From: Hongsoonwoonella zoysiae
Lineage (GTDB): Bacteria > Pseudomonadota > Alphaproteobacteria > Rhizobiales > Stappiaceae
Reading direction: 5' to 3'
DNA length: 64,000 nt
Assembly: GCF_013266695.1 (NCBI RefSeq)
Contig: NZ_JABRXF010000001.1
Coordinates: 62,001-126,000 of the forward strand
How positions within the stretch are numbered: position 1 is the stretch's first letter; each line of letters begins with the position of its first letter. The notes under the pieces are model-generated. The model saw nothing but the letters and a program-made list of their open reading frames with translations. It had not been told where the DNA came from and did not search any database. The translations under genes were made by a program, and so were the position numbers. Shown one piece after another: positions 54,250 through 64,000 of this stretch.

Positions 54250-54738
54250 TCAGTCTTCGGCCTCGTTCGCGGGTGCCGCCTGGAGCTGGCCGTAACGCTC
54301 GATCCCGATCTGCTCGATAAGCTCAAGCTGGGTCTCCAGGTAATCGATATGGCCTTCCTCGTCGGCCATGAGTTCTTCGAAAAGCTTCATGGTGACGTAA
54401 TCGCCGGCGTTATTGCAGACGTCGCGAGCTTCCTTGTAGAGGGCGCGTGCGGAATATTCCCCGGCGAGATCGGCCTCCACGCACTCTTTCAACGATTCGC
54501 CGATCCTGAGCGGGTCGAGGCTTTGCATATTCGGGTGACCTTCGAGGAAGATGATACGCTGGACAAGCTTGTCGGCATGCTGCATTTCCTCGATCGATTC
54601 CTCACGCTCCTTAAGAGCGAGCTTCGTGTACCCCCAGTCCTCGAGCAGACGATAGTGAAGCCAGTACTGGTTGACCGCCGTCATTTCATGGCGAAGCGCG
54701 CGGTTGAGATAGTCGAGAACCTTGTCGTCACCCTTCAT
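54250..54738 (-). CDS. bfr: Bacterioferritin
   Basis: The 162-residue ferritin-like protein stores iron in a 24-mer. The ferroxidase ligands fall in [20 protein letters not shown] and [19 protein letters not shown], and the haem-binding Met is in [10 protein letters not shown]. Its ATG overlaps the stop of the upstream bfd gene (ATGA), so the two are coupled; bacterioferritin-associated ferredoxin releases the stored iron. Confidence 0.96.
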   Translation of the reverse strand: MKGDDKVLDYLNRALRHEMTAVNQYWLHYRLLEDWGYTKLALKEREESIEEMQHADKLVQRIIFLEGHPNMQSLDPLRIGESLKECVEADLAGEYSARALYKEARDVCNNAGDYVTMKLFEELMADEEGHIDYLETQLELIEQIGIERYGQLQAAPANEAED

Positions 54739-54968
54739 TTCGCAGTCTCCGTTTCCTTGGTTTCTTCAAAACTGTCGCCTTGCCGAGGTTGCGCCTCATG
54801 TATGATCGGCACCACCGCGCTGAAGCAGCCCCCGCAGCGCGGACGGTGCCCAAGCGCACGGAAAACGGCCCCCGGCGTCACCACGCCGCCACCCGGCGCG
54901 TTTCTCAGCCGCGATGCTGCCTCCCGCAATTCCTTGTCGCTCAACACATTGCAGGAACAGACGATCAC
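54735..54968 (-). CDS. bfd: Bacterioferritin-associated ferredoxin (2Fe-2S)
   Basis: The 77-residue protein starts (M)[12 protein letters not shown] and continues to [19 protein letters not shown]. The four cysteines in the CxC...CxxC pattern are the Bfd cluster ligands. I take the GTG at 54968 as start because GGAG lies nearby and the family begins here; the frame is open upstream to 55394 without similarity. It has a polar tail (about 15 residues) beyond the usual Bfd length. Confidence 0.88.
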   Translation of the reverse strand: MIVCSCNVLSDKELREAASRLRNAPGGGVVTPGAVFRALGHRPRCGGCFSAVVPIIHEAQPRQGDSFEETKETETAK

Positions 54969-55212
54969 CGTCTTCTCCAAGATTGCATGCCCGGCGCATA
55001 GCGTACAGTAACGTGAGGAGCGCCGGAAATCCGCCTCTCGCGACAGGTGAAGCTTTCGGTAGCCGGTTTCAAGGCCGGAAGGCCGGAATTGGCATTGACC
55101 GAGGGGCGAGCACCCGCCCCTACCGCCCATTGAACAGCACCATAGATATGGCAGCATGGATGGGATAGACAGTGACTGAGACAATTGACCGCCCCGACAC
55201 GAGGCAACCTTG

Positions 55213-55977
55213 ATGACAGCCGCAGGCGAGACGCCGGACACAAGCCGCAGGACAATCGTCCTTACGGGTGCAAGCCGCGGGATAGGACATGCTACGGTAA
55301 AGCGCTTTTCCGCGGCCGGATGGCGGGTGATCACCTGCTCGCGATACGCGTTTTCAGACAAATGCCCGTGGCCCTCGGGGCCCGCAGACCACATTCAGGT
55401 GGACCTTTCAGACCCGGAAAACCTGGGCGTCGCGGTAGCGGAAATGCGAAAGCGCCTGGAAAGCGAAGGCTCCAGGCTGCATGCCCTCGTCAATAACGCC
55501 GGCATCAGCCCGAAGGCGGAAGGCGGGGAACGTTTCAACTCGCTGACGACGCCGATGCACGCCTGGCGGCATGTCTTCCAGGTCAATTTCTTCGCACCGA
55601 TCATGCTGGCGCGCGGCCTCTTCAACGAACTGAAATCCGCCGGCGGCTCGGTCGTCAACGTGACGTCGATCGCCGGAATGCGCGTGCATCCTTTCGCGGG
55701 TACGGCCTACGCCACTTCAAAGGCGGCTCTTGCCGCGCTGACGCGGGAAATGGCCGCCGACTTCGGACCACACGGGATCCGCGTCAATGCCATCGCCCCA
55801 GGCGAGATCGAAACGTCGATCCTTTCGCCGGGAACAGAAAAGCTGGTCGACGGTATTCCTCTAAGGCGCCTCGGGCGTCCGGATGAAGTGGCGGAGACGA
55901 TCTATTTCCTGTGCTCCAATCCATCCTCCTACGTCACCGGGTCGGAAATCCATATCAATGGCGGCCAGCACGTGTAA
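55213..55977 (+). CDS. SDR family oxidoreductase
   Basis: The 254-residue short-chain dehydrogenase has the cofactor motif TGASRGIGHAT near residue 21, NNAGISP, the catalytic Ser (NVTSIAG) and YATSKAAL, and ends with the typical YVTGSEIHINGGQHV. The substrate cannot be told from sequence; it is close to the 3-oxoacyl reductase-like core of the family. The ATG at 55213 directly follows an alternative TTG. It stands alone between bfd, divergent, and the chemotaxis genes. Confidence 0.9.
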   Translation: MTAAGETPDTSRRTIVLTGASRGIGHATVKRFSAAGWRVITCSRYAFSDKCPWPSGPADHIQVDLSDPENLGVAVAEMRKRLESEGSRLHALVNNAGISPKAEGGERFNSLTTPMHAWRHVFQVNFFAPIMLARGLFNELKSAGGSVVNVTSIAGMRVHPFAGTAYATSKAALAALTREMAADFGPHGIRVNAIAPGEIETSILSPGTEKLVDGIPLRRLGRPDEVAETIYFLCSNPSSYVTGSEIHINGGQHV

Positions 55978-56030
55978 AAAAATTTCTACAAACAAAAATC
56001 TCGAATGAGACCGCTCGCCTGAACGGCTCA

Positions 56031-56079
56031 GCCTTGTCAAGGCATTGTCGCCATTAATATTTTTGCATCACAGCAAAAA
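56031..56079. promoter_or_regulatory. Two inverted repeats in the leader of the first chemotaxis gene
   Basis: GCCTTGTCAAGGC (56031-56043) and TTTTTGC (56060-56066) with GCAAAAA (56073-56079) in an A+T-rich stretch 160-210 bases before the start codon. They may be an operator or the SDR terminator; the A-rich right arm argues against a plus-strand terminator. Confidence 0.4.
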
Positions 56080-56237
56080 GACTTCGCACATGCGGTATCG
56101 ATTTATTACTTCTGCTAGATTCCGTAACGTAACCAAAGTGATTAAACGAAAATTTTAGAGGTTTCCCCGCTAACTTCGCGCTCCGGCCTTCGGGTCAGGA
56201 CCAATTGATCCCCCCGTGACGCGACGCGGAGTTACAA

Positions 56238-57953
56238 ATGCGATTTCTGGCGAAACTGAATCTTCAAACCATCATGGCCGCAGCCTCCGTCCTTACGATC
56301 GTCCTTGCGCTGGGGACGGTGAGCGCGGTGATCTATTATCTGATTTCCCAGCAGATCACGCAGGACGCAATTGCGCGCCAGAACGCGAGCCTGCGCGTCG
56401 CAGCCGAAATCGTACAGCGCGACCTGCCGGGTACCGAGGTCACCTGGGGCAAGGACGGCAATGTCGAACGCGTCGTGATGGAAGACATTCCGGAGGAGTT
56501 CTCAAGTCACGAGATGATCGACACCGTCGGGCGCATGACCAGCGAAACCGCGACGGTCTTCAAGTGGGACGACAAGACGCGGGACTTCTGGCGCAAGACG
56601 ACCAACATCGTAAAGCCGGACGGCAACCGCGCCGTGGGCACGCAACTTGGCCAGAACGGCGCCGTTTACCCCGTGGTGACGAAAGGCGAAACGTTCCGCG
56701 GCGAAGCAATCATCCTCGGCATTCCCTATTACACGATCTACGAACCTATTTATTCCAAGGGCGGCGACATTATCGGCATCCTTTATGCCGGCGTGCGTAA
56801 ATCGGTGATCAATGCGCTGATGAACAACATCACCAGCAAGCTCATGATTGCCTTCGCGATCATCCTTCTGGCGACCGGCACCGGTATGACCTTCCTCGTG
56901 CGCGGTCTTTTACGCCCCATCCCGGCGCTGGCGACCGTCACGCACCGTCTTGCCGAAAACGACCTGGACGTCGAGGTACCCTTCGCCGACAGGAAGAACG
57001 AAATCGGCCAGCTCGCCAATGCCATCGCGACGCTGAAGACCCGTGCGGAGGAACGCCGCGAACTCGCCGCCTCGCAGGAAGCCGACGAGGAAACCCGCCA
57101 TCAGCGTCAAAAACGCATCGAGCAGATGATCGCCGGCTTCCGCTCCGAGGTTCAGTCGCTCACATCCTCGGTCGGCGATACGGTCACCGGTCTTGAAGAC
57201 ACATCCCGCACGTTGACGGAGCTGGCCCGCGAAAGCGCCGCCAAGGCAAGCGAAACGGCGACGGCAAGCGACGAGGCAAGCCAGAATGTCGAAACCGTTG
57301 CTTCGGCCTCCGAAGAGCTGACCGCTTCAATCTCTGAAATATCACGCCAGATCGGCCAGACGATGAAGGTGGTCAACCAGGCGACGGAAGGCGCGAAATC
57401 GACCAATGAGAAGGTCGCGAGCCTTGCCTCCGCCGCCGGCAAGATCGGCGAGGTGGTAACCCTTATCCAGGCAATCGCCGAACAGACGAACCTGCTTGCA
57501 CTAAACGCCACGATCGAGGCCGCCCGCGCGGGCGAGGCCGGAAAGGGCTTTGCCGTCGTGGCGGCGGAGGTGAAGGAGCTTGCGACCCAGACGTCGAAGG
57601 CGACGGAAGAAATCTCTGGTCAGATCTCCGCGATCCAGGCTTCCACCCGTGAGGCGGTGACGGCGATCGGCGAGATCACCGAAACGATGGACGAGGTGAA
57701 CGGCTACACGTCTTCGATCGCATCGGCCGTCGAACAGCAGGGTGCGGCAACGAACGACATATCGCAAAGTGTGCTGCAAGCCGCACGCGGAACGTCTTCC
57801 GTCACGCAGAACATGACCGGACTTTCGACCACCGTCGACCAGACGTCGGCCGCTGCCGACGAGGTGCTGCGTGCATCGGGCGACATGGCGTCGAAAACCA
57901 ATGCGCTGAGCGGCGAAATCGAACGCTTCCTGAACGAAGTTTCGGCCGCCTGA
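56238..57953 (+). CDS. Methyl-accepting chemotaxis protein with Cache domain
   Basis: The 571-residue membrane receptor has an N-terminal helix (about residues 10-33), a periplasmic Cache_3-Cache_2-like sensor (about residues 35-190; [20 protein letters not shown] and [22 protein letters not shown]), a second membrane helix (about residues 198-222), a HAMP domain and the signalling hairpin with [24 protein letters not shown]. No CheR-docking pentapeptide ends the protein. Cache sensors usually bind small organic acids or amino acids. GGAG precedes the ATG. A terminator follows. Confidence 0.93.
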   Translation: MRFLAKLNLQTIMAAASVLTIVLALGTVSAVIYYLISQQITQDAIARQNASLRVAAEIVQRDLPGTEVTWGKDGNVERVVMEDIPEEFSSHEMIDTVGRMTSETATVFKWDDKTRDFWRKTTNIVKPDGNRAVGTQLGQNGAVYPVVTKGETFRGEAIILGIPYYTIYEPIYSKGGDIIGILYAGVRKSVINALMNNITSKLMIAFAIILLATGTGMTFLVRGLLRPIPALATVTHRLAENDLDVEVPFADRKNEIGQLANAIATLKTRAEERRELAASQEADEETRHQRQKRIEQMIAGFRSEVQSLTSSVGDTVTGLEDTSRTLTELARESAAKASETATASDEASQNVETVASASEELTASISEISRQIGQTMKVVNQATEGAKSTNEKVASLASAAGKIGEVVTLIQAIAEQTNLLALNATIEAARAGEAGKGFAVVAAEVKELATQTSKATEEISGQISAIQASTREAVTAIGEITETMDEVNGYTSSIASAVEQQGAATNDISQSVLQAARGTSSVTQNMTGLSTTVDQTSAAADEVLRASGDMASKTNALSGEIERFLNEVSAA

Positions 57954-57981
57954 GCAAAAAATCGCGCGTCGGAAGGTTGAT

Positions 57982-58013
57982 GAAACGGGGCTTTGGCTCC
58001 GTTTCTTTCATTT
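57982..58013 (+). terminator. Rho-independent terminator of the first chemotaxis gene
   Basis: Ten-base stem, 57982-57991 with 57996-58005 (one G-T wobble), loop TTTG, followed by TTTCATTT. Confidence 0.75.
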
Positions 58014-58070
58014 AAGCTTGTTAAAATTGTATTTACCAATAATAACTTTCTATCCATCTGTTTCCTATGC

Positions 58071-58085
58071 GTAAATTGAATTTAC
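58071..58085. promoter_or_regulatory. 15-base palindrome in the second chemotaxis promoter
   Basis: GTAAATTGAATTTAC, perfect seven-base arms around one base. TTTACC also occurs as a direct repeat at 58032, 58081 and 58097. About 80 bases upstream of the start codon; a candidate operator. Confidence 0.4.
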
Positions 58086-58166
58086 CTTACGTCGGATTTA
58101 CCTCTCCTTCACTCCCCGTGCATTAGCCTTTCGAAGAATAAGGTCACTTTCCGGGGGAGAAGTACG

Positions 58167-60596
58167 TTGCGTGTCCTCAACACAATCAACAACCTGCGCT
58201 TTTCGGCGAAGATCGGCGGCGGCTTCGCTGCCGTCCTTCTGCTGACGGCCGCTGTCGGCGCGGTTGGAACATTCGCCATTCGCGGCTTGACCACGCAAAT
58301 GGAGACGTCCGACCACGCCACACAGGTTATTTCTCAGTTGCAGGCGGTTTCGGCCTCACGCGAAGCCTATCTGGCATCGAGGAAGGAAGAGGACGCCTCG
58401 GCCCATCAGCAGGCCGTCGACACGCTCCTTGGCAAGCTCAACACCCTGAAAGAAGATCTAGGACCCAATGCCGCATCGGGCGAGCTTGACGGCGCTGTCG
58501 AAGCCGTCAACGGCATGGGTGCGACGTTCGACGAAGTGACGAATGTCCTCGGCGAGCAGGACGCGCTCATCAAGGACTTGTCCGTCGCGGTCAGCCGCCT
58601 CGGAGCCTTCGCCACAACCATCGACAGCCAGGTGCAGAACATCCGCCGTACGGCAACCCGCGATGCGCGCAATGCCTCCGACACGCGGGCCAAGGCCGAT
58701 GAACTTGGCCGGGCTATCGCCGATGCGCAGGAAAACGCCCTGACGATCCAGTATCTTTTCCTCCAGGCAACGACATCCACTGCGGCGAACAGCTTCGATG
58801 TCGCGGCGCAACGCGCCAAGGAAATGAGCGAAACGCTCGCGGAAATCGCCAAGCAAAAGGTCCCCGGTATCGCCCAGGTCGGCCTCCAGCAACTGGCCGG
58901 CAGGTCGTTAAAGCTTAACGCGGAATTCGAGGAGCTCCTCGGCACGACCGATTTCACGAAGGTCTATGCGCTGCGCCAACAGATCAAGGCCACAATCGAA
59001 AACATCAACAAAGCGATGACAATTCTGCGCCAGTCGGCCTATACCGCGATCGACAAGGCGCAATCCATCGACAACAAGGCGGGCACCGAACTTGCGGCGG
59101 TCGATCTGGTATCGACCAATACGACGAAACTCAGCCAAGCAACGCTCGACGTGCGCGCGACCACCATGGAACTGCTGGCAGGCGTCGGCCGCACAACAGC
59201 CTTCAACGTGCAAACGCGTCTTGCCGAGCTAAAGCAGTCGGCGAAACTGCTGGAAGCCGATACTGCAGCCTTCGCCTCCATCGCCGACACCGTGGCGAAC
59301 ATCGAAGAACAGATCGCTGCCTACGAAAAGGCATTCAACGCCGTTATCGCCGGCAGGCAGGCGCTTTCACAGAAACAGGCTCTGCTCGACGAACTTTCCT
59401 TGGATGTGCGCAACCGCATCAGCGCGATCACCGAGGCCCAGTCGGCCGCGGCATCCACGAGCGGTGCCTTCGCGCTCATGACGATCGGCGTGACACTTGC
59501 GGCGGCAATGGCGATCGGCATTGCGCTCGCCTTCTTCCTGTCGGCCGCCATCAGCAAGCCGACGCGGCGCCTGACGGACGTTATGGGCCGGCTGGCGGAA
59601 GGCGACACGAGCGTCGACCTGGCCGACAGCGAGCGCCGCGATGAGATCGGCGACATGAGCCGGGCCGTCCAGGTGTTCCGGGACAACGCGATCGAGCGTG
59701 AGCGGCTTCGCGGCGAACAGGCGCGCGAACAAGAGGCGCAAAACGCCCGTCAGCGGCGCATCGAAACCCTAATCGCCGATTTCCGCGGCACGGTGGGCGA
59801 ACTTACATCCTCCGTCGGAGAAACGGCCGAGGGACTTGAGGCGACCGCACGCGCGCTGACCGACATCGCGAGCGAAAGCTCCGAGCGGGCGAGCGAAACG
59901 GCCAACGCCAGCGACGAAGCCACATCCAATGTTGAAAGTGTCGCAAGCGCCGCCGAGGAACTCGCCGCCTCGATTTCCGAAATTGCCCGCCAGGTGGGCC
60001 AGACCACCGAGGTCGTCAACCAGGCCAGCGAAGGCACCCAGGCGACCAACCGGAAAGTGGAGGGACTTGCAGAAGCCGCCGGCAAGATCGGCGAGGTTGT
60101 AACCCTCATCCAGGCGATCGCCGAACAGACCAACCTCCTGGCGCTCAACGCCACGATCGAGGCCGCCCGCGCGGGCGACGCCGGCAAGGGTTTCGCGGTC
60201 GTCGCGGCGGAAGTGAAGGAACTCGCCAACCAGACGTCGAAGGCGACGGAGGAAATCTCCGCGCAGATCTCCGCAATCCAGGGTTCCACCAGAGAAGCCG
60301 TCGATGCGATCGCCGCGATCACCAGCACGATGTCGGAGGTCGACACCTATACCTCGGCAATCGCCTCCGCGGTCGAGCAGCAGGGTGCCGCAACCAACGA
60401 GATTTCCGGCAACGTCCAGCGGGCGGCGCAGGGAACGACGTCGGTCAGCGGCAACATGGCGGAACTGACGCGCGCCGTCGCACATACCAACGAATCCGCC
60501 GACCAGGTGCTTGCGGCATCGACCACGGTTGGCCAGAAAACGCAGATGCTGAGCGAGGAGATCGAGCGCTTCCTGCGTGAGGTCGCAGCCGCCTGA
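58167..60596 (+). CDS. Methyl-accepting chemotaxis protein with long helical sensor
   Basis: The 809-residue receptor has an N-terminal membrane helix (about residues 14-36), a very long all-helical periplasmic region (about residues 40-430) resembling a helical bimodular (HBM) sensor, a second membrane helix near residues 433-460, HAMP, and the signalling hairpin [24 protein letters not shown]. The signalling half is close to that of the preceding receptor, so the two may share arrays. The start is a TTG behind GGGGGAG, which may lower expression. No docking pentapeptide. A bidirectional terminator follows. Confidence 0.92.
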   Translation: MRVLNTINNLRFSAKIGGGFAAVLLLTAAVGAVGTFAIRGLTTQMETSDHATQVISQLQAVSASREAYLASRKEEDASAHQQAVDTLLGKLNTLKEDLGPNAASGELDGAVEAVNGMGATFDEVTNVLGEQDALIKDLSVAVSRLGAFATTIDSQVQNIRRTATRDARNASDTRAKADELGRAIADAQENALTIQYLFLQATTSTAANSFDVAAQRAKEMSETLAEIAKQKVPGIAQVGLQQLAGRSLKLNAEFEELLGTTDFTKVYALRQQIKATIENINKAMTILRQSAYTAIDKAQSIDNKAGTELAAVDLVSTNTTKLSQATLDVRATTMELLAGVGRTTAFNVQTRLAELKQSAKLLEADTAAFASIADTVANIEEQIAAYEKAFNAVIAGRQALSQKQALLDELSLDVRNRISAITEAQSAAASTSGAFALMTIGVTLAAAMAIGIALAFFLSAAISKPTRRLTDVMGRLAEGDTSVDLADSERRDEIGDMSRAVQVFRDNAIERERLRGEQAREQEAQNARQRRIETLIADFRGTVGELTSSVGETAEGLEATARALTDIASESSERASETANASDEATSNVESVASAAEELAASISEIARQVGQTTEVVNQASEGTQATNRKVEGLAEAAGKIGEVVTLIQAIAEQTNLLALNATIEAARAGDAGKGFAVVAAEVKELANQTSKATEEISAQISAIQGSTREAVDAIAAITSTMSEVDTYTSAIASAVEQQGAATNEISGNVQRAAQGTTSVSGNMAELTRAVAHTNESADQVLAASTTVGQKTQMLSEEIERFLREVAAA

Positions 60597-60633
60597 CGAC
60601 CCGCAATATCAAAATACCCCAAAACAGAAAAGA

Positions 60634-60675
60634 AAACGGGTGGTGCCGCAGCGGCACCGCCCGTTTCGTATTTAT
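60634..60675. terminator. Bidirectional terminator
   Basis: Stem of 15 pairs, 60634-60648 with 60652-60666 (one wobble), with a T-rich tail on the right and an A-rich flank on the left, placed between convergent genes. It should stop transcripts from both sides. Confidence 0.8.
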
Positions 60676-60703
60676 TCCTCCGCCAGTATCCCTCCGCCAG
60701 GCG

Positions 60704-61507
60704 TCAGCCGGCGGCCGCGACTGCGCGCTTGGCCATGACCGATACGAGGTTCGCACGATAATCGGCCGAGCCATGAATGTCGGACAGCATGTCGCCAGCG
60801 GCAACCTTGACGCCCGCAATCGCATCCGGTGACCAGTTCGACGACAGCGCCTGCTCCATTTCGGAAACGCGGAAAACGCCGCCCTGCCCTGCACCAGTCA
60901 CCGCGACACGGATCGAACCATCGGCAAGCCTGGCCGCGAAAACGCCCGCCATTGAGTAACGCGAGGCGGGATTGGGGTACTTGGCGTAAGCCGCCTTCTC
61001 AGGCGCGGGGAAAGTGACGGCGGTGACGATCTCGTCCGGCTCAAGTGCTGTTTCAAACAGGCCGGTGAAGAAATCATCCGCGCTCATCTCGCGCTTGTTG
61101 GTGGTCACCGTCGCATTCAGCCCGACGAGCGCGCCCGGATAATCCGCCGCCGGATCGTTGTTGGCGATCGAGCCGCCGATCGTACCCATGTGGCGCACGT
61201 GCGGGTCGCCGATCTCGCCGGCAAGCGATGCAAGCGCAGGGATCAGCCGGCGAACGGTTTCCGACCCTGCAACCTCGGCATGGGTAACTGCAGCGCCGAT
61301 GCGCACGCCGCCACTGCCCGATTCCGTAATGCCCTTGAGATCGTCGATATGGCGAAGGTCGATAACATCCGTCGGCGCGGCAAGGCGCTGCTTCATGGTC
61401 GGGAGCAACGTCTGGCCGCCGGCGAGAAGCTTCACCTCGTCAGACTTGGCAAGAAGGGCCGCCGCATCGGCGAGGGTTTTGGGTCGATGGTAGTTGGTCT
61501 CGTACAT
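60704..61507 (-). CDS. Molybdenum hydroxylase FAD-binding medium subunit (CoxM-like)
   Basis: The 267-residue flavoprotein subunit of a xanthine oxidase-family enzyme has LLAGGQTLLPTMKQRL near residue 28 and MGTIGGSIANNDPAADYPGAL near residue 100, the two FAD-binding segments of CoxM. It passes electrons from the iron-sulfur subunit to a quinone or other acceptor. The ATG at 61507, MYETNYHRP, is the family start. It follows the large subunit by 64 bases with an intervening G+C hairpin. The small iron-sulfur subunit is expected upstream of the large subunit, beyond the window. Confidence 0.92.
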   Translation of the reverse strand: MYETNYHRPKTLADAAALLAKSDEVKLLAGGQTLLPTMKQRLAAPTDVIDLRHIDDLKGITESGSGGVRIGAAVTHAEVAGSETVRRLIPALASLAGEIGDPHVRHMGTIGGSIANNDPAADYPGALVGLNATVTTNKREMSADDFFTGLFETALEPDEIVTAVTFPAPEKAAYAKYPNPASRYSMAGVFAARLADGSIRVAVTGAGQGGVFRVSEMEQALSSNWSPDAIAGVKVAAGDMLSDIHGSADYRANLVSVMAKRAVAAAG

Positions 61508-61571
61508 GGACAAATTCCATCCGTTGAAGTTGAAAGGCGGCGCCGGCACGAAAACCGGCGCCTTTCATCAC

Positions 61572-63935
<2,364 letters not shown>

Positions 63936-64000
63936 GGTATTCTCTCCTTGGGTCCGCCCTTGAGCGGGACTGTTCCTCGTCTGGATAGATTCGTCTTTTC

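Noticed and set aside
57400-60260. Near-repeat between the two chemoreceptor genes
   Set aside because: It corresponds to the conserved signalling hairpin coding region, so it is protein-family conservation rather than a separate DNA repeat.

Overview
The window reads as an ordinary, gene-dense, GC-rich chromosome segment of an alphaproteobacterium, most likely Hyphomicrobiales (Rhizobiales). The grounds are a complete cpa/tad pilus locus, CtrA-type TTAA-N7-TTAA boxes, a MaoC-phosphotransacetylase fusion with acetate kinase, a mgsA-glk pair, DUF1194 proteins and the overall base composition. I see no insertion sequence, prophage, CRISPR array, rRNA or tRNA gene.

Layout. 1-5.1 kb: the end of rmuC, a hydroxypyruvate reductase, and a minus-strand group of leucyl aminopeptidase, a MarR-type regulator and an NlpC/P60 peptidase. 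4.2-16.9 kb: a complete Flp (type IVb) pilus locus. tadD is on plus; cpaBCDEF-tadBC form a minus operon; cpaA and a 54-aa Flp pilin (14593-14757) are on minus; a secretin-N-like protein and two TadE/TadG pseudopilins are on plus, divergent from the pilin. 17.3-19.9 kb: MaoC-Pta and AckA, translationally coupled. 19.9-24 kb: an orphan PhnD-like binding protein, a HAD phosphatase preceded by a possible 58-aa ORF, a histone-deacetylase-like amidohydrolase and a small aspartic protease.

24-40 kb: a long minus-strand block for nucleoside uptake and breakdown. It runs SorC-type regulator, BmpA lipoprotein, ABC ATPase, two permeases, cytidine deaminase, purine nucleoside phosphorylase, deoC, deoA, deoB, then a trans-3-hydroxy-L-proline dehydratase, a PHYHD1-like 2-oxoglutarate dioxygenase, adenosine deaminase, upp, an aldose-dehydrogenase-like SDR and a ribokinase. 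Imported nucleosides would be deaminated and phosphorolysed, with the (deoxy)ribose 1-phosphate passing through DeoB and DeoC to central metabolism. The two oxidase/racemase-family genes in the middle are the unusual part.

40-55 kb: two secreted DUF1194 (von Willebrand-like) proteins behind CtrA boxes and a sigma-54-like promoter; mgsA-glk; hrpB; putA with a divergent Lrp-type regulator; a YnjBCD-type ABC importer; bfr-bfd. 55-64 kb: an SDR, two methyl-accepting chemotaxis proteins, and the medium and large subunits of a form II CoxLM-type molybdenum hydroxylase that runs off the right end.

The points most worth following are: the PHYHD1-like dioxygenase whose stop codon overlaps the start of adenosine deaminase; a motif shared by the leaders of the MaoC-Pta and HAD loci (three copies); CtrA boxes at the pilus and DUF1194 promoters; and a hairpin-rich region at 23.85-24.03 kb with overlapping, mutually exclusive inverted repeats.
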